Shown here piece after piece: positions 1-12,500 of a stretch of 64,000 nucleotides of DNA. This DNA is from Thermothelomyces thermophilus ATCC 42464 (lineage: Eukaryota > Ascomycota > Sordariomycetes > Sordariales > Chaetomiaceae). A program made the translations under genes and the position numbers. The stretch spans positions 2,914,001-2,978,000 of the forward strand of contig NC_016473.1 of assembly GCF_000226095.1 (NCBI RefSeq), written 5' to 3'. The first letter of the stretch is position 1. Every line of letters starts with the position of its first letter. The notes under the pieces were generated by a model, which saw nothing but the letters and a program-made list of their open reading frames with translations, searched no databases and was not told the DNA's origin.

Positions 1-2160
1 AAGGTTCAAGTTCTAGGGGTTAGTACCCCCTACTATACCTATAGCTAGGGGAGGGAAACTATAGAGCACCTAGTCGTATAGTACCCGAACCTACCAAGAA
101 GCCGAACATAGGAATCCTAGGAAATACGGTCGCAAAGGGACCTTGACCTCGTTTTACGGGGTATAGGGGCCTGTAACCATCGTTTGGCAAGGAGGGTTCT
201 ACGGTGGCTAATAGACCTAGGGAGGCTCCCGGAATACTGCCTTGTAGGAAGGCTAGACCGGGAAGGAAGGCCTCTTTAGGGCTATTCTAGCCACTTCTCC
301 TTTTCTTTGTAGTGTATTAGTATTCTAGATCAGGCGTTAAAGGAGGGACAGAGGTTTTTATCTGGCCTATTAGATACGGTTTCCTTTGTATATAATTAGA
401 GAGGCTCTGGTATGCTTATTAGCATAATGGCATAGAACTAATAATAATAATATATATTATCTACTTATCCTAGATAACTTTATAGAATATTATAACCTTA
501 AGCTTTATAAATACTATCTTTTATTTAATATTATTATTATTTTCCTCCTTCCTTATTTAATATACTTTATTTAGTTAATAGATATAAAAGTCTTTTATTA
601 TCCTAAGGAAGTATATTAATAATATCTCTAATAGGTAATTTAAAATAATAATCTTATATTTATCTAGGTAGACTTTATTAAAGGATTCTAGGAAATCTAG
701 GATATTAGTTTCAAATGCTAAAATATTATAGTAGGATTCGAAAAGACTAGTCTTTTTCTACTAAACTAATATATTATAATAGACTAGATTAAGGAGAAAG
801 TATTATCTAATATAAGTATTAGATATCCCATAATAATTCCTAATAATAAGTAATGGATATATATAAAAAAGGTATTAATTATATTTAAAAATAATATCTT
901 AAGCTTTTGAGTTTACTAATATAAGAATACTTTTAAGATATTATATTAATAGTTAATAAAGGTTAGCTAATATATAAATATCTAAATAACTTTACTAAAG
1001 ATAAAAGAGCCTATCTAGCTATACTATTTACTAAGAAAATATAAGGCTAACTTATTAAGCTAATAAGAAAGGTTATAATAAGTATAACTATCTAGTAGAT
1101 TCGATAGTTTTAGGAGATCTAAGCTTAGAAGAGTGCTAAAGCAATTCGAGATACTAGCTAAAAAGCTACCTATATTATTATTAAATAGATTAAATAAGAG
1201 TATAAAGAGGAATATAAAGTCTAGAAAAGGTACCTAGAAAATAAGATTCCTAATACTAATAAGTATTACCTTTATATAGTAACCTTTATTAAATTCTTAG
1301 AAAAGACTACTAAGAACGACTATCTTCTTCTTAATAATAAGGATTCTCTCTAAGTTCTACTAAAGGAGCATTAGCTATTAGCATTTTTCGACTTTAGAGA
1401 TAGAAAAGAAATCCTAATCCCTTAGTTAGCTAAGAAGCCGTTATTAGAAGTCAAACTCTTATCCCCTAAACATCCTAGGATATAGATTAGCGGTATAACT
1501 ATAATATTAATTAACAATAGTAATAATAATAGATTTGACTTTATAGATAGTAAAAATAGGTAGGAAGAGGATATTAAGTCACTATCTCTATCTAGGGGTA
1601 AGAAGGAGTCTCTATATATAGCTATTATTAAAGATATTAGGAGGTTTAAAAAGTAACATACCTATAAGTCTATAGTAGTAATACTAGGGATAGAAGATAA
1701 TAACTATTACTAGGAGGCTAAAAGAGAAGGTACTACTATAATTAGGAGTATTAAGAGTAATAGGGATAGGGGGTATAATATAGAGGGAGAAAAAGACAAA
1801 GGCAAGTTATATAACCTATTATTTAACTAGTTATAACTAGGTAGAATTAAATTTTACCATATTTTTAAGCTTTTTAGAGCCTAGTTTAAAATTAAACTAT
1901 TTATAACTATTTAAGGCTGTTATTACAAGGGTAATTGAACTTAAATTGAAAAAAAACCATATTTTTAAGCTTTTTAGAGCCTAGTTTAAAATTAAACTAT
2001 TTATAACTATTTAAGGCTGTTATTACAAGGGTAATTGAACTTAAATTGAAAAAAAAAACCATATTTTTAAGCTTTTTAGAGCCTAGTTTAAAATTAAACT
2101 ATTTATAACTATTTAAGGCTGTTATTACAAGGGTAATTGAACTTAAATTGAACTTGATAG
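1..2160. repeat. AT-rich, RIP-like relic DNA with no intact gene
   Basis: The block is very rich in TA, TAG and CTAG, with long TAATA runs, in sharp contrast to the GC-rich genes from 2.9 kb on. That is the usual look of repeat DNA hit by repeat-induced point mutation (C to T in CpA context) in Pezizomycotina. From about 1.1 to 1.85 kb the plus strand keeps a protein-like base pattern broken by many stops, so a dead coding element is likely there. Its family cannot be named from what remains. The left 300 bp is less AT-rich and may be a different repeat unit. Confidence 0.7.
1856..2152. repeat. Three-copy tandem repeat, unit about 100 bp
   Basis: A unit starting ACCATATTTTTAAGC begins at 1856, 1956 and 2058. 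The copies appear identical apart from the length of the A-run that joins them; the last copy ends without it. Near-identity inside RIP-like DNA suggests the triplication is younger than the mutation episode, or too short to trigger it. Confidence 0.92.
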
Positions 2161-2870
2161 TACCTTTTATAAAGACGTGAATGTATGGGAAATTTGGTAG
2201 CGATGTGTCTGGCTATATTGGCATGTCCGGGGGTTTTGGCCCCACCTGTCGGGAGACAGGTGGTAGTCCTGAACTAATTAGTCAGCAACTAACCACCGGG
2301 TAGTTATGCCAGTGTCACTCGGCGGGGACTCTCCGGTAAGGGTGTGGGGCATATGTATGTGCGTAGAAAGGCGGAAGATTCGCTCTCAGAACACAGCAGG
2401 AGAGAAGCCGACATTATCATAATCGACAGAGATAGCTTCATTTCGCATCATCTCAAACGATGGGTCCCCTCGGAGGTGGTTCGATGAGTGGACAATCCGT
2501 GGGTTGTTGGTTCGAGAAACCCGCATAGCCAGAACAAAATCTCCGCATCCATCTTCCCCAAGGCGGCTCTGACCCCGCAGTCGCCTTTTCCCCATTCCGC
2601 TTTATTGCCCCTGAAGCACTTCCGAGCGAGCTTCAGCTGTATGTCGTACAATCTTGACTCGGCCTGCGGAAACGCTGTGAGCTCACAGGAATGGGAGGCA
2701 AATAGAGCTGAGAGTAAGCGGCTTACCTTCAATGATTGGGCCCCCTTTCCTCCCACTTATTTTAGCCTGTACGGCAGAACCTGATGCATAGCCAGAGTCC
2801 CAGTAACTTCGTTTTCATAATTTCATTACTGGAATGACCTTCTAGAATCACCATCCTCAAATCGCGTCCG
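2161..2870. other. Gene-free spacer with a 9-bp hairpin, 3' of FAL1
   Basis: Base composition changes here from AT-rich to normal. At 2242-2263 a perfect inverted repeat occurs: arm CCACCTGTC, loop GGGA, arm GACAGGTGG. Short open frames on both strands around 2386-2784 have no recognisable features. The right end should contain the FAL1 3' UTR. Confidence 0.5.
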
Positions 2871-4187
2871 TTAAGAGATGAGGTCGGCAACATTCATGGG
2901 CATCTCGTCGATCTGGGTTGAGTAGTACACTGCATGGAGTTAGCTGAATCCAGGCTGTTCCAAAGACGGGAGAGGCTTACACTCGATATCCCGCAGAATG
3001 CGCACATCCTCGCTAGTAACGAAATTGATGGCCACACCCTTGCGTCCAAATCTCCCTGAACGACCGATACGGTGGATGTAGTTTTCACGATTGCTCGGCA
3101 GGTCGTAGTTGATGACCAAACTGACTTGTTGGACGTCAATACCGCGCGCCCAGACGTCAGTCGAGATTAGGACTCTGCTATTTCCCTGCCTGAAATCTTG
3201 CATGATGCTGTCCCGCTCCTTCTGTGGCATATCGCCGTGCATGCTGCTGACTGTGAAGTTGGCCTCCCTCATCTTGTCCGTAAGCCAGTCGACCTTGCGT
3301 CGCGTGTTGCAGAAAATGACGGCTTGGGTGATGGTGAGGGTATCATAGAGGTCGCAGAGCGTATCGAACTTCCAGTCCTCCTTCTCGACGGCGATAAAGT
3401 ATTGCTTCAATCCCTCAAGCGTCAACTCATCGCGCTTGACGAGGATGCGGACAGGGTCGGTCATGAATTTGGTGGTCATGTCGAGCACATCGTAAGGAAG
3501 TGTAGCCGACACAACAACCACCTGGGTCGCCGGGGGGAGGTACCGGTACACATCGTAGATCTGCTCCCGGAAGCCCTGGTTGAGGAGCTCATCGGCTTCG
3601 TCAAGAACAAGCATCTTGATGTGGCGGGTGCGCAAGTGGCGGCGGCGAATCATGTCGGCAACACGACCTGGTGTTCCCGAAACAATGTGCTGGCCGTAGT
3701 CAAGCTTGCGGATGTCCTCGCCCACATTGGTGCCTCCAATGCAGGCGTGGCACTGAACGTTCATGTAGTCGCCTAGGGCCATGACAACACTCTGAATCTG
3801 TGTCGCAAGTTCTCGAGTTGGGGAGAGCACTAGAGCCTGGGTCTCGCGCACGGCAGTGTCGATGACTTGGAGCATGCTGATGGCGAACGTGGCCGTTTTA
3901 CCCGTTCCCGACTGCGCCTGTGCGATGGTATCACGACCCTTGCAAATCTGGACGATGGCCCGGGACTGGACCGCAGACGGCGACTCGTATCCATACGCGT
4001 AGATACCACGAAGGAGGCTCTCTGGATACGGAAACATGTTAGCGCAGAATGCTTTGCAGTGCCACTTGTTCTGCGACGCACCTTTCAGCGACATGGATTC
4101 GAAAGTCGGGTGGACCGTGACCTCTTTCGAGGTCGAAAATTGTATCTTCTCATCCGCCTTGCGGTCAATACCCACTCCGTCGGCCAT
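2871..4187 (-). CDS. FAL1: DEAD-box RNA helicase FAL1 / eIF4A-III
   Basis: ATP-dependent RNA helicase of the eIF4A-III group. The family acts in small-subunit rRNA processing (Fal1) and, in most eukaryotes, as the RNA-gripping core of the exon junction complex. Exons on the minus strand: 4187-4082, 4021-2981 and 2929-2871, giving 401 residues, the normal length. Visible motifs: Q-motif region, AQSGTGKT (I), PTRELA (Ia), TPGR (Ib), DEAD (II), SAT (III), ARGID (V) and [13 protein letters not shown] (VI). Intron 1 (4022-4081, 60 bp) has no stop and keeps the frame, but splicing it restores the family sequence SLKESLLRG. Intron 2 (2930-2980) restores the C-terminus [21 protein letters not shown]. 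The start [10 protein letters not shown] was chosen over an in-frame ATG at 4301 because homologues begin here. It is divergent to SF3A3. Confidence 0.96.
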
Positions 4188-4518
4188 TGTAGTAGATTTC
4201 TTTGGTTTCGACAAATTCTGTCCTTGATTCGCTTGTTGTGGCGCAAAGGCGATGCGGATTCTGTCCTGCGAAATGTGTCGAGGGTGGGATTGCTGGGGCA
4301 AGTCCAGCTTCGATCAGGAGTGGGTCTCTCATCTTTTTGGCCCAGTGCAAGCCGGTTGAACTTCGGTGGGAGTGCACGGCCCCGGACGCGTGAGAGCTTT
4401 GGTGCAGACAATTCGAGCGCCAAGTGAAGAACTCGGTACTTCAACGCCACCACTTGCGCATCTTCGTGGAAAAGCCACAGGTTCCCAGGGTTTCGAAATC
4501 TGGTGGTATCAGTTCAAG
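4188..4518. promoter_or_regulatory. Shared divergent promoter of FAL1 and SF3A3
   Basis: Only 331 bp separate the two start codons, so both 5' UTRs and both core promoters must fit here. I see no clear TATA box. Two RNA-processing genes leaving one small region suggests co-expression; this is inferred. Confidence 0.6.
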
Positions 4519-6084
4519 ATGTTTCTGCTGGAAGATCAGCGGTTCATCCACGAGGACCTCGAACGTCTCGAACAGGGCATCGCCGATCGCATGCGCGATG
4601 AGCCCAAGCACGTACGTGACGCTGCGCAATCTCTGGCCCAGTTGATTACCGTTATGCTGAGGTGCTGACGATTGAACAAGATTCGCGATCGATTAAATCG
4701 AGACCACGAAGTCGCGCAGCTTCTTGACCAAATACAAAAACAATCGGCCGAACTATTACCCCTGTACGAAGACAAGTCAGCGCTTAGGTCCAAGGAGATT
4801 CTTCAGATCAGCACCGGCGACCCATTCGAAGAGTTCTACCGACAGGTGTCTAAAATCAAAGAACATCATGCGAGGTATCCTAACGAACAAGCCGAGAACC
4901 CAGAGCAATGGTATCGACCGAGGAAGGGTGGGGACGACCAGCCATACATCGTCGAGAGCATGTTTTCGGGCGAGGAGGCGTACGGGCGATTCTTCGACTT
5001 GCACAACTGCCACGACTCTTACCTGAATCTGCCGAATGTGAAGCGACTGAGCTACCTGCAATACCTTGAGGTCTTTGACAACTTTCAGCCAGGCCAGGGC
5101 GGAGTCAAACGGGCGGACAAGTTGACGGACCCGTACTTCAAATACCTCGGCGAACTGATGGGATATCTGGAGTCCTTTATGCGGCGGACGCGTCCCTTAG
5201 AGAACATTGATCAGGTGCTCGAAGGCTGGCAGCGGGAATTCGAGACGGCGTGGGAGAAAGGCGAGGTTCCCGGGTGTCAGACGGACAAGTCCGGGAAAGC
5301 CGCTACCGAAAGGACACTCAGCACTCCCGACGCAGTGTGGTGCGAGGCATGCGAGAAGGAGTTCAAGAACGCGAATGTCTATAAGGGCCACCTCAACGGT
5401 CGAAAACACATCAAGGCAGCGGAAGTCCTTTCCCAAGCGGAAAACGGCCGCGACGGTACGGGGAGCGGCACACAGGTAACGACAGCGCAGCGTCTTAAGG
5501 AGCGAGCGGTCGCCGAAAGGGAGTTTCGCATCAAGAAGTTTACCGGGGCCATGAAGATCGAAAAAGACGACACGCGAGTGAACGTGGAACGCAGGTTGGG
5601 GATGACGGAGCGAGAACGGGCGCAGGAGCTGGAGAACCTTTACAACATGACTAGCGGGGCGCAAAACAAGGATGAAGAGGAAGATAAAGACGGTGGCGAG
5701 GACAAGCTCTACAACCCCCTCAAGCTACCGCTGGCCTGGGACGGCAAGCCGATCCCATTCTGGCTGTACAGGCTCCATGGTTTGGGCCAGGAGTTCCCTT
5801 GTGAGATTTGTGGCAATTTTGTCTACCGAGGCCGGCGAGCGTTCGACAAACATTTCAACGAGACGAACCACATCACCAACCTCAAACGACTTGGAATCAC
5901 CGATACATATTTGTTCCGGGACATCACATCGATAGAAGAGGCCGTGAGGCTCTGGGAGAAGATACAGCGAGACAAGGCCAAGAATCAGATAGATGACGGA
6001 GCCGTGGTTCAGATGGAGGACGCCGAGGGTAATGTGATGCCCGAAAAGGTGTATCTCGATCTGCAGAAGCAGGGGTTGTTGTAA
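4519..6084 (+). CDS. SF3A3: Splicing factor 3A subunit 3 (Prp9/Sap61/SF3a60)
   Basis: Subunit of the SF3a complex, needed for U2 snRNP binding to the branch point in the nucleus. Exon 1 is 4519-4611 (31 codons, starting MFLLEDQRFIHEDLERLEQG). The intron is 4612-4680 with GTACGT donor and CTGAC branch. Exon 2 is 4681-6084. The protein is 498 residues, close to human SF3A3 (501). The join gives the family sequence KHIRDRLNRDHE. A C2H2 finger of U1-like type lies at about residues 250-278 (CEAC...HLNGRKH), and the conserved C-terminal matrin-type finger at about 404-435 (CEIC...HFNETNH). Charged linkers separate them. Start codons elsewhere in the ORF would lose the conserved N-terminus. Confidence 0.96.
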
Positions 6085-6682
6085 GCGTTGAGACTTGGGA
6101 CGAGGGGAACTGGCGCTGTATTTGCGACTATGAGCGTTGTACTGTACAGTATTACAAGTAGCTTGTTTTGCCGATACCCAGCGACGTTGTTATCAGGATT
6201 GCAGTGCGTGCGTTAAGTTCAGCAGTGGAAAGGGACTCTCAGTTGATCGGACCTACCAACCAAGGTACCTCCGTACCTTCAAGGACGAGTCGCGCCAGTA
6301 ATGCCCCACAGCCAGCCTTACACTATGGATTGTGCAAACTCGGGCTGCTGCAAACCCCCCACTTTTGCTGCCGTGACGCGGGGCAAGCGGGGCGTTAGTT
6401 ACTTTTATTCGTGACCCCCAGCACCAACCTCCGTAATTAAGTTGCGAACCAACACTGACAGAAGGTAAACAAAAACGACCCGCGCTTCTCCTATAGCGAA
6501 AGCAATTTGCAATTCGAAAGGCCGCGAATTTAAATAAGTCTAGTTCCCCCTTCAAGTACAATTCCTGGATGGGTCACACCACAACTCCGGAATAACGCAA
6601 CCGTATTCGCCCTAATTCGCGAACATATTCAACGATGTGACGACTCGCCGCACGCAGCGCCATAATCTGAAGAACCTTGAAC
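6085..6682. other. Spacer between SF3A3 and SLX1
   Basis: Holds the SF3A3 3' end and SLX1 promoter. A palindromic TGTACTGTACAGTA-type sequence lies near 6139. No further gene is seen. Confidence 0.5.
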
Positions 6683-7725
6683 ATGACAGCCAAACACAAG
6701 CCGATTCCAGCACTGTACACCGTTTACGTACTGCGCTCAACCGTCCGTCATGCATCATTTTACATCGGCTCCACCCCCAACCCGCCGCGCAGGCTAAGCC
6801 AACACAACGGCCTGGTTCCCGGCGGTGCTGCGCGCACCTCGCGGAAGGACTTGCGCCCGTGGGAGATGGTGGCGTTAGTGTCTGGATTTCCGAGCATGAC
6901 GGCAGCGCTAAAGTTTGAGTATGCCTTAGCCTACTCTCCGCTTTATTCCCATTCCCCTTCCACTTTCTCGGCCTAAGGATGCTAAGCGTGTGTGCTTGTA
7001 GATGGGCGCTCAACAACCCCCACATCTCGGTGCACATACCCACCTCGTCGCGCCTCACTGTCTCGTCCCGGACCAAGACCAACGGGCAGCCGATGAGGCC
7101 GCCCAAGAGCATGGCGTCGATCGTGTCCAACTTGCACTTGCTGCTTCGCGTGCCGAGCTTTGCGCGCTGGCCGTTGAAGGTGCATTTCTTCAACCGGCGG
7201 GTCTTTGCCGCCTGGGAGAAATGGTGCGGTACGGCAAGCGAGGGCCTAAGAAGTAGCTTGGGTGTTGTGACGGATTTTGGAGGTGAAGAGGAGGCTGCGC
7301 CTGCAAATGGCAATGGGGAACCGCCAGCCGTGCCAAGGGGAATATATAATCTACCGCTGGACTACGAGCCGATCAAGGAGCAGGTCGCCAAGGGACATGA
7401 GATATTTGAGTTTGAACGTCAGGGGCTGTGCATCATCTGTCAAGGCGAGATGCAGCCCCAAAAAGGACTATATGCCGTATGCACAAACGGTGCATGCGAC
7501 GGAGTGGGACACCTCTCCTGTTGGGGCCGCCATCTGCTGGAAAGAGACGAGCCAGACAGTATCCTGCCCGTCCAGGGTCAGTGTCCCAAGTGCATGGGAG
7601 AGGTGCATTGGGGCGATATGATGAAGGAGCTGACACTGAGAGTCCGGGGCCAAAAAGAGGTGGAAAAGCTGCTCAAGCACAGGAGCAGGCGCAGGCGTGC
7701 TGCTGCGACAGCCACCAAGCAATGA
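6683..7725 (+). CDS. SLX1: Structure-specific endonuclease subunit SLX1
   Basis: Catalytic subunit of the SLX1-SLX4 nuclease, which cuts branched DNA such as replication forks, flaps and Holliday junctions. Exon 1 is 6683-6918, the intron 6919-7001 (GTATGC donor, GCTAAG branch, GTAG end) and exon 2 7002-7725; 319 residues. The GIY-YIG nuclease domain fills the N-terminus: YTVY at residues 12-15, YIG at 27-29 and the catalytic Arg in [10 protein letters not shown]. The splice restores [11 protein letters not shown]. The C-terminal RING/PHD-like zinc domain, starting CIIC near residue 222 and ending in CPKC, is the part that contacts SLX4 in the family. The tail is basic. An upstream in-frame TTG two codons before the ATG was not used. 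Confidence 0.95.
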
Positions 7726-9587
7726 TGCAACAGCAGGTTCATTCATATACGATGGCCAGAGTTGGAGATTCAGGCACGCTCCCGGCCTTCTTTTGGCTCG
7801 ACGTTTGAGCAAGGAGGGGTCTCTGATATACCCAGATAGCGTGGTTTAAGCAGCGACGGCAGTTTCTCAATTCCAGCTGAATAATCAGCAAATTGCGGAG
7901 GTCAAGCACGGCCTGGCGTCTGATGTTGCACCCGCTATCAGTCAGCCTGGCTCCGCCGCTCGGCACATTGTTCCAACGTCAAGTCATCTCTGATTGGAGG
8001 GTTGGCTGACCGGGATCCTCTTGTGCAGCACCCCCCGCAATATCAGATCTGAACTTCGTCCTTTTGGGCAGGTTACAGCAAACACATTAACTTGTTAGCC
8101 ACGGCCAACCCAAATGTCCAGTGACTTCGTTCTGGTAATGTTCTTCCACCTCGATGATTTCAAGTTAGGCCTTAGAAAATTGCTATTGCTCCGCGTGCCC
8201 ACCCTGTTGCTTTTAGTCTTTTTTTCTTTTTTTTCCCGTCCTTTCGTGATCCTGTCCAGAAACGTGCATAGAAACGAGCATGGCAAGTATTACCAGCGTG
8301 CACCCCTCCCCTTTCCCGCCCCTGTGCTTCTACGGCGGTCTTGGCGGCGACTGGGTCGTAGTGACGCTTACGCTTGACTGCGGAGGATGCGTGGAGGCGA
8401 AGGCCTTGTGCAGAAAAAGCACCCGCCGGCGGGCAAACTAACCCTTACTGTTTTTGTTCGCAGTACAGTATTTGAACGGCTCTATTATTTTGCTCCCGGA
8501 CTGTAATTCCATGGTCATTTCTTTGTGTGATGTAGCGTAGTTGCAAGGATCTTCCTTTGACAGGGTCCGTTGCATTATTCGTTCGTCTCTCTCCCGTCTC
8601 TGCTGAGAACACCGGTGCTATATGGTGATAGGTAAGGTAATAGAGTATCTAAGTCTTAGAAGTAGAAGTATACAAGTTATCAAAAAAAAATACTCCTTTA
8701 AACTTTACAGGTCGTAGATTCGATTCGAGGTCGACTACCCGTTGGCAAAGTGAACGATGATAAGATGAGGTGTCGGCGCAAACTTGACATGCGACGTAGT
8801 GAGCCCCCCACAGACCCACTCTTTTACCGGAATAGTGCACGTTTTGCGCCTCCCAAATTCGTTCCGGCCACTGCCGCTGCCGCTTCCCTCGCCATTCTGA
8901 GGAACCTCTCTGCCGTCTCTGATCGGTCTCATGTCTCCATCTTACACCACGCACAACCCACTCACATCCGCACACCCGCGTGCTCCGCCTTCCTTTTCCT
9001 TCACTCGCCCACGCCGTCCTGCCCTCTGCCGACTCGATTCTTTTTTCAGTGTCGTGTCATCGACCCTGACGAACCCTGGACCTCGAATCTTAACTACGGC
9101 TTGGCGTGTCTGTAGCGTATTCCCTGTGCTCGCGAGTGGGACGACTGGGTGACTGCACCCATTCGCTCTGCCTATACTCCAGGGGAGGGAAGCCGATCTG
9201 TAACTTCAGGTCCCGAGGTTTGTCGCCTCTAAAGAGGTATGTGCACTCTACATTCAAGCCGCAATTCACATGACAGGCCTCTTTCCTCTCGTTTGTTGGC
9301 ACCGAGCCTCGCAGCCTTGCACATCTTCTAATATCTGCCATCGGCTCGCCCCTGCAGATTTCTCTCTTACGATGCGCCCAACAGTCCTTTGATCAGCACT
9401 CCAGCCGATATTCCCGCCCCCCCCCCTTTTCTGCGAATATCATCACGAGATTTTGTACCGAAAAAGGTAGCTGCCACTGATACTGGAACTTCCCACGAGA
9501 TTGTTCACGGGGCATGATCTCTGCTCCTTCAGCCGGCGACCGGTCGAACGGGTTAAACAAGACGGGAGCTCAATTGCAAATGCAAAC
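7726..9587. other. Long spacer upstream of the KDM5 gene
   Basis: No coding region is supported. The right half is pyrimidine-rich with C-runs and CTCTCTC stretches, as in long 5' leaders of regulatory genes in filamentous fungi. A second short AT-rich patch lies at about 8620-8710. Confidence 0.45.
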
Positions 9588-12500
9588 ATGAGAGCATCCC
9601 CGTCCAGAGCCGCGCCGGCGACGTCCGGCAGCAGCGGGAAGCAGAAACATTCGCAATCGAACTCGAACGGCACCCAGTCAACGAAAACGCCCACCCCACT
9701 CAGCTCGCTCAAGAGTCCACCTCTCGATTTATCTTCGGTTGAGCGACGCGGTCAGCCAACAGCGTGTCCCGAACCTGTCAAGAAAAAGAACCGGCCCCAT
9801 GGCCTCCAGGAAGCACCCACTTATCGTCCGACTGAGGAGGAGTGGAAGGAGCCATTCCAGTACATCAGGAAAATTGCGCCCGAGGCGCGGCAATATGGCA
9901 TCTGCAAGATCATCCCCCCGGAGTCTTGGAACCCGGATTTTGCCATTGATACTGAGGTAAGCGACTCTTACGGGAGTCCATAAGACGTGATGACATTGCC
10001 GATACTGACAACGGGATGTCTGCAGAGGTTCCATTTTCGAACGCGCAAACAAGAATTAAACTCTGTCGAAGGCAGTAAGGCGACCCTACCCTGGGGCTCA
10101 CGATCCCCTTGTCCGAAACGCACTGCTGAAACCGATGGTTTAGGCACGCGCGCGAACCTGTCCTATCTCGACGCCCTTGCAAAGTTTCATAAGCAGCAAG
10201 GCACGAACATGACCCGATGGCCTTATGTTGATAAGAAGCCTCTCGATCTTTACCGCCTGAAGAAGGCGGTTGAGGCCCGGGGAGGCTTTGAAAAGGTCTG
10301 CAAGCTCAAGAAATGGGCCGAGATCGGCCGGGATCTGGGCTATAGCGGCAAGATCATGTCCTCCTTGTCGACGTCGTTAAAGAACTCGTATCAGAAGTGG
10401 CTCTGCCCCTACGAGGAGTATCTGCGGATTGCCAAACCAGGGGTTCACCAACAGCTCGAGCTCGAATACGGCGGCCCCCTTACTCCGAGCCCCGCTCCGA
10501 GCCCAATGAAGCGTTCCAACGTGCCCACGCCTGCTACCGCTGGATCAGACTCTCCCGCGAAGCATGCGACAAATACGCTACGGGCATCCATTGACGGACA
10601 GACGAACAATGCCGATGCGGACACCTCAATGTCGGATGCTCCAGCGCTAGGCACCCCCAAGTCAACGGCCGGCTTCACTCCCGTAAACTTAGGCGGCTTC
10701 ACCTCGGTGAATTCGGGCTTTACGAGCGTGAATCGACCGATAGCTGCCCCTTCTGATGGCAAGGGTTCTGCAACACCCAGACCCAACGGCACGCCCGCTT
10801 CGTCGACGAAAAATACTCCAGAGTTCCGCTCGTCGGCACCAGGTTCTTCAAACCTCAAGCGGCAAATGAGCGACGATAGCTCGGATTTGGCCAAGAAGGA
10901 TCCGGCCGACGGTGAGGATGGTGAATCCGGGAGCCGCAGAAGCAAACGACTCAAGAAAAGTGAGACATTGTTGCAACTATTTTTCACCTCTACGCACTAG
11001 CCAGCCGTTGTTTGCGGACTTGTTACTGACGCGAATATACACAGATACGGTTCCAACCGTTGCCGGCTCGCACATGTCTCTCTTCCGCTCTGCCCCCCCT
11101 AGAATACCTCGGGATGAATCTGGAATACCTGGAGAAGTACGCAGCTAGCTCTATTGGCATTTAACAAGTTCAATGCTAACAGCAACACAGAGATGCGAGC
11201 AATGCGGCAAAGGCAACGAAGAGGGCAGCTTCCTTCTTACCTGCGAATCATGCGATCATCGCTATCATGGCACTTGCCTTGATCCGCCCCTTAAAGTGAA
11301 GCCCGAAACCGAATGGAACTGTCCACGGTGCCTGGTCGGCGACGGCCAATTTGGGTTTGAGGAGGGCGGCTTATACTCGCTCAAACAATTCCAGGAGAAG
11401 GCCGCCGAGTTCAAGCAGCAGTACTTCGCAAACAAGATGCCCTTTGACCCTGTCCTCAATTGCCATCGACCAGTCACAGAAGACGACGTGGAGCATGAGT
11501 TCTGGCGGCTGGTGGCCGACATCGAGGAAACCGTCACGGTGGAGTATGGGGCTGACATTCACTGCACCACCCACGGCTCCGGGTTTCCGACCATTGAGAA
11601 GTTCCCCGACAACCCTTACTCAACCGACCCCTGGAATCTCAACTTGCTCCCACTGCACCCGGAAAGCCTGTTCAGGCACATCAAGTCCGATATCTCGGGT
11701 ATGACTGTTCCTTGGGTCTATGTCGGCATGACTTTCTCGACATTTTGCTGGCACAACGAGGATCATTATTCGTATTCGGCGAATTATCAGCACTTCGGCG
11801 CTACCAAAACCTGGTATGGCATCCCCGGCGATGACGCCGAGAAGTTTGAAAACGCCATGCGGGAAGCGGTCCCCGAGTTATTCGAGACACAGCCGGACCT
11901 GCTTTTCCAACTGGTCACTCTTCTCACCCCCGAGCAGCTGCGAAAAGCTGGCGTTCGTGTCTACGCCCTTGATCAGCGGGCAGGGCAATTTGTCATTACA
12001 TTTCCACAGGCTTACCATGCCGGGTTCAACCATGGTTTCAATTTCAACGAAGCGGTCAATTTCGCACCGTGCGACTGGGAACCCTACGGTCTTGCGGGTG
12101 TTGAGAGACTCCAACAATTCCGCCGACAGCCATGCTTCTCGCACGATGAGCTGCTGTGGACAGCGGCCGAGGGCCACACCAGCGGCGGGCTCACCATCCA
12201 AACTGCCAAGTGGTTAGCACCCGCGCTAGAGAAGGTCGAGAAACGGGAACTTGCACAGAGACGCGAGTTCATCGCCAAACACGAATTCATCGCGAAGCAC
12301 CTCGATGCCAAGCATCCGGCGCAGCAACATCGCTGTGTATTCGGTGGGGAAGGCGAGGACGAGTGCCCCATGACATTCAAGATTGACGATACCGACGTTC
12401 CCGAGGAGGAGTACGGTTGCTTCTACTGCAAAGCTTTCACTTACCTGTCCAGGTTTATCTGCCTCAAGACCGGCAAGGTCCTGTGTCTGTTGCACGCCGG

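Noticed and set aside
4188-4301. N-terminal extension of FAL1 to an ATG at 4301
   Set aside because: Homologues start at MADG; the extension falls in the divergent promoter and has no family similarity.
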